Shown: positions 40,331 to 41,966 of the stretch, piece after piece | Numbering within the stretch: position 1 is the first letter of the stretch | Layout: every line of letters starts with the position of its first letter | NCBI GenBank assembly: GCA_023248855.1 | Contig: JAHFDS010000019.1 | Location: forward strand, 1-41,966 | From: Myxococcales bacterium | GTDB taxonomy: Bacteria; Myxococcota_A; Polyangia; JAHFDS01 | Reading direction: 5' to 3' | DNA: 41,966 bases | Notes under the pieces: generated by a model | Databases searched by the model: none | What the model was told of the DNA's origin: nothing | What the model saw: only the letters and a program-made list of their open reading frames with translations | Position numbers and translations under genes: made by a program

Positions 40331-41770
40331 GTGACCATCTCGAAGCAGCGTCGTCGGAGCAGCAAGCCGATTCAAAAGCCGGCCGAGGCCCCGATCCGCA
40401 GCGAATCGGAGCTCGAGGTCGCGGAGGTCAGTGACGATCAAGGCGAGGCGCTCGGGATCGAGCACGCGGACGCCGATCTCCTGGCGAGCGAGCCCGCGCC
40501 GGCGGACGAGTCGGTCGAGGACGGGCCGGTCGCCGTGCCGGAGCCGCGCAAGGAGCGCAGCGAAGACTCCAGCTTCCTGTCGATGTACTTCCGCGACATG
40601 GCGGCGCTCTCGGTGCTCCGGCCCGAGCAGGAGGTCGAGTGCGCCCAGCGCATCGAGGTCCTCGAGATCGAGATGTGGCGGCGGTTGCTCGGCTTTGCCC
40701 CCGCGACGGATCACATGCTCAAGGTGGTCGAGCGGGTGCTCGAAAACAGCCTCAAGGAATTCGTCACGCTGCGAAAGTTGCTGCGCGACCTTGGGGCCGA
40801 CGCGGGTGAGCCCGACGCCCGCGCGTTCTCGCGCATGCAGCCCAAGCTCGCAGCGGCGGCGCAGCGCGTTGCGGAGCGTCTGCGCACGCTGGACCTCGAC
40901 CGGCGCTATGTCGACGTCGCGATCCGCGAGGTGGAGGCCATCGCCTTGACGGGCGTTGGGCGCGCGGTGCCTGGGCTGCTGCCCTTCTCGCACAAGTCGC
41001 GTGCGTTCAAGCACTGGCTCGGTGCGGTGCACGAGGCTGCTCGTCGCGTTCTGGCGGCGAAGAACGAGTTCGTCAAGGCCAACCTCCGCCTGGTGGTCTC
41101 GATCGCGCGGCGGTTCAACTACGGGCGCATGCCGCTCGCGGACCTGATCCAGGAGGGCAACATCGGTCTGATGAAGGCAGTCGAGCGCTTCGACTACCGC
41201 CGGGGCTACCGCTTCTCGACCTACGCGTCGTGGTGGATCCGGCACGCCATCAGCCGGGCCCTGGCCGACAAGGGGCGCGCCGTCCGGCTGCCTGTGCACA
41301 TGATCGAGGCGTACCACCGGCTCGCGAAGGCCAATCGCGAGCTCGGTGCCAAGCTCGGGCGTCAGCCGACCCCGGAGGAGCTCGGCGAGGCCACGCAGAT
41401 CCCGGCCTTCAAGATCGAGAAGATGCGGACCTACCTGTCCGAACAGTCCTTCTCGCTCGATCGTCCGGTCAACGACGAGGACGGCCGCAAGTTCATCGAC
41501 TTCATCGCGGACGAGGACCTCGACGAACGCGCTCCGGTGGACCGGATGGCCGACGAGCAGTTGACGGACGAGGTGCGTCGCCTCCTCGTGGGCCTCAAGC
41601 CCATCGAGGCGGACATCCTCCGGCAGCGCTTCGGGCTGGATTCGGACGAGGAGCTGACCCTCAAGGAGATCGGCGAGAAGTACCACCTGTCTCGGGAGCG
41701 AATCCGGCAGCTGCAAGAGCAGGCGCTGACCAAGATGCGCCGCGCGCTGCAGCGGATGGACATGCTCTAG
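40331..41770 (+). CDS. RNA polymerase sigma-70 family factor (RpoD/RpoS-like, group 1 or 2)
   Basis: [82 protein letters not shown] (region 2); [31 protein letters not shown] (region 4.2). Confidence 0.92.
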   Translation: MTISKQRRRSSKPIQKPAEAPIRSESELEVAEVSDDQGEALGIEHADADLLASEPAPADESVEDGPVAVPEPRKERSEDSSFLSMYFRDMAALSVLRPEQEVECAQRIEVLEIEMWRRLLGFAPATDHMLKVVERVLENSLKEFVTLRKLLRDLGADAGEPDARAFSRMQPKLAAAAQRVAERLRTLDLDRRYVDVAIREVEAIALTGVGRAVPGLLPFSHKSRAFKHWLGAVHEAARRVLAAKNEFVKANLRLVVSIARRFNYGRMPLADLIQEGNIGLMKAVERFDYRRGYRFSTYASWWIRHAISRALADKGRAVRLPVHMIEAYHRLAKANRELGAKLGRQPTPEELGEATQIPAFKIEKMRTYLSEQSFSLDRPVNDEDGRKFIDFIADEDLDERAPVDRMADEQLTDEVRRLLVGLKPIEADILRQRFGLDSDEELTLKEIGEKYHLSRERIRQLQEQALTKMRRALQRMDML

Positions 41771-41774
41771 GATG

Positions 41775-41944
41775 TGTCCCTGAACTCTCGGTGCATTCGG
41801 CTTCTTTTCCCTCACCCCCAACCCCCTCTCCCGATGGGAGAGGGGGACTTTCCGACGCCCCTCTCCCCACGGGAGAGGGGTCGGGGGTGAGGGAAATCAG
41901 GAACGTAGGAGATCGCATGGGCGTGGTGGTGGACTTCAGGGACA
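41775..41944. repeat. 170-bp nested inverted-repeat element (TGTCCCTGAA...TTCAGGGACA outer; CCCTCACCCCC/GGGGGTGAGGG inner; two central hairpins)
   Basis: Outer 10-bp perfect IR 41775-41784/41935-41944; 14-bp perfect IR 41806-41819/41883-41896; hairpins CCCCCTCTCCC-GAT-GGGAGAGGGGG (41822-41846) and CCCCTCTCCC-CAC-GGGAGAGGGG (41858-41880). Confidence 0.85.
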
Positions 41945-41948
41945 GGCC

Positions 41949-41966
41949 CTAGTGCCGATGCTGACA
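41949..41966. repeat. Start of another CTAGTGCCGAT repeat copy (truncated by window end)
   Basis: CTAGTGCCGAT is identical over 11 bp to the reverse complement of the 26480-26508 element. Confidence 0.5.

Noticed and set aside
39980-41821. 613-aa minus-strand ORF antisense to the sigma factor
   Set aside because: No recognisable family; mirrors the codon bias of the sigma gene on the other strand.
41822-41880. Possible CRISPR-like repeats from two similar CCCCTCTCCC hairpins
   Set aside because: Only two units and no spacer pattern; they are central hairpins of a nested inverted repeat.

Overview
High-GC window of about 42 kb, gene-dense. Gene content and protein style suggest a Myxococcota/deltaproteobacterial chromosome; this is an inference from gene families, not a computed classification. 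I support about 33 coding regions, one of them cut by the left edge. Most are housekeeping: ileS-lspA-lgt-lgt, argB-argD-argF, glnB-glnA, psd, pyrD, coaE, engB, rimI, ada and a sigma-70 family factor. These are mixed with myxobacteria-style accessory genes: Ser/Thr kinase, multi-FHA protein, TPR proteins, PEGA protein, Hsp70 and J-domain proteins, and lipoproteins. I saw no rRNA, tRNA, CRISPR array, transposase or prophage. The least ordinary signals are: (i) a family of short palindromic repeats with CTAGTGC termini at gene 3' ends, including a 246-bp symmetric imperfect palindrome at 29389-29634; two genes take their TAG stop codon from the repeat terminus; (ii) a second, nested inverted-repeat element at 41775-41944, next to another CTAGTGC copy; (iii) a J-domain protein / Hsp70 / partner cassette (22478-26474) in which the two flanking proteins share a roughly 42-aa module; (iv) tandem lgt paralogues, one with a six-cysteine insertion, in a lipoprotein-biogenesis operon. 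Nothing here proves a new biological system; (i) and (iii) are the best candidates for follow-up.
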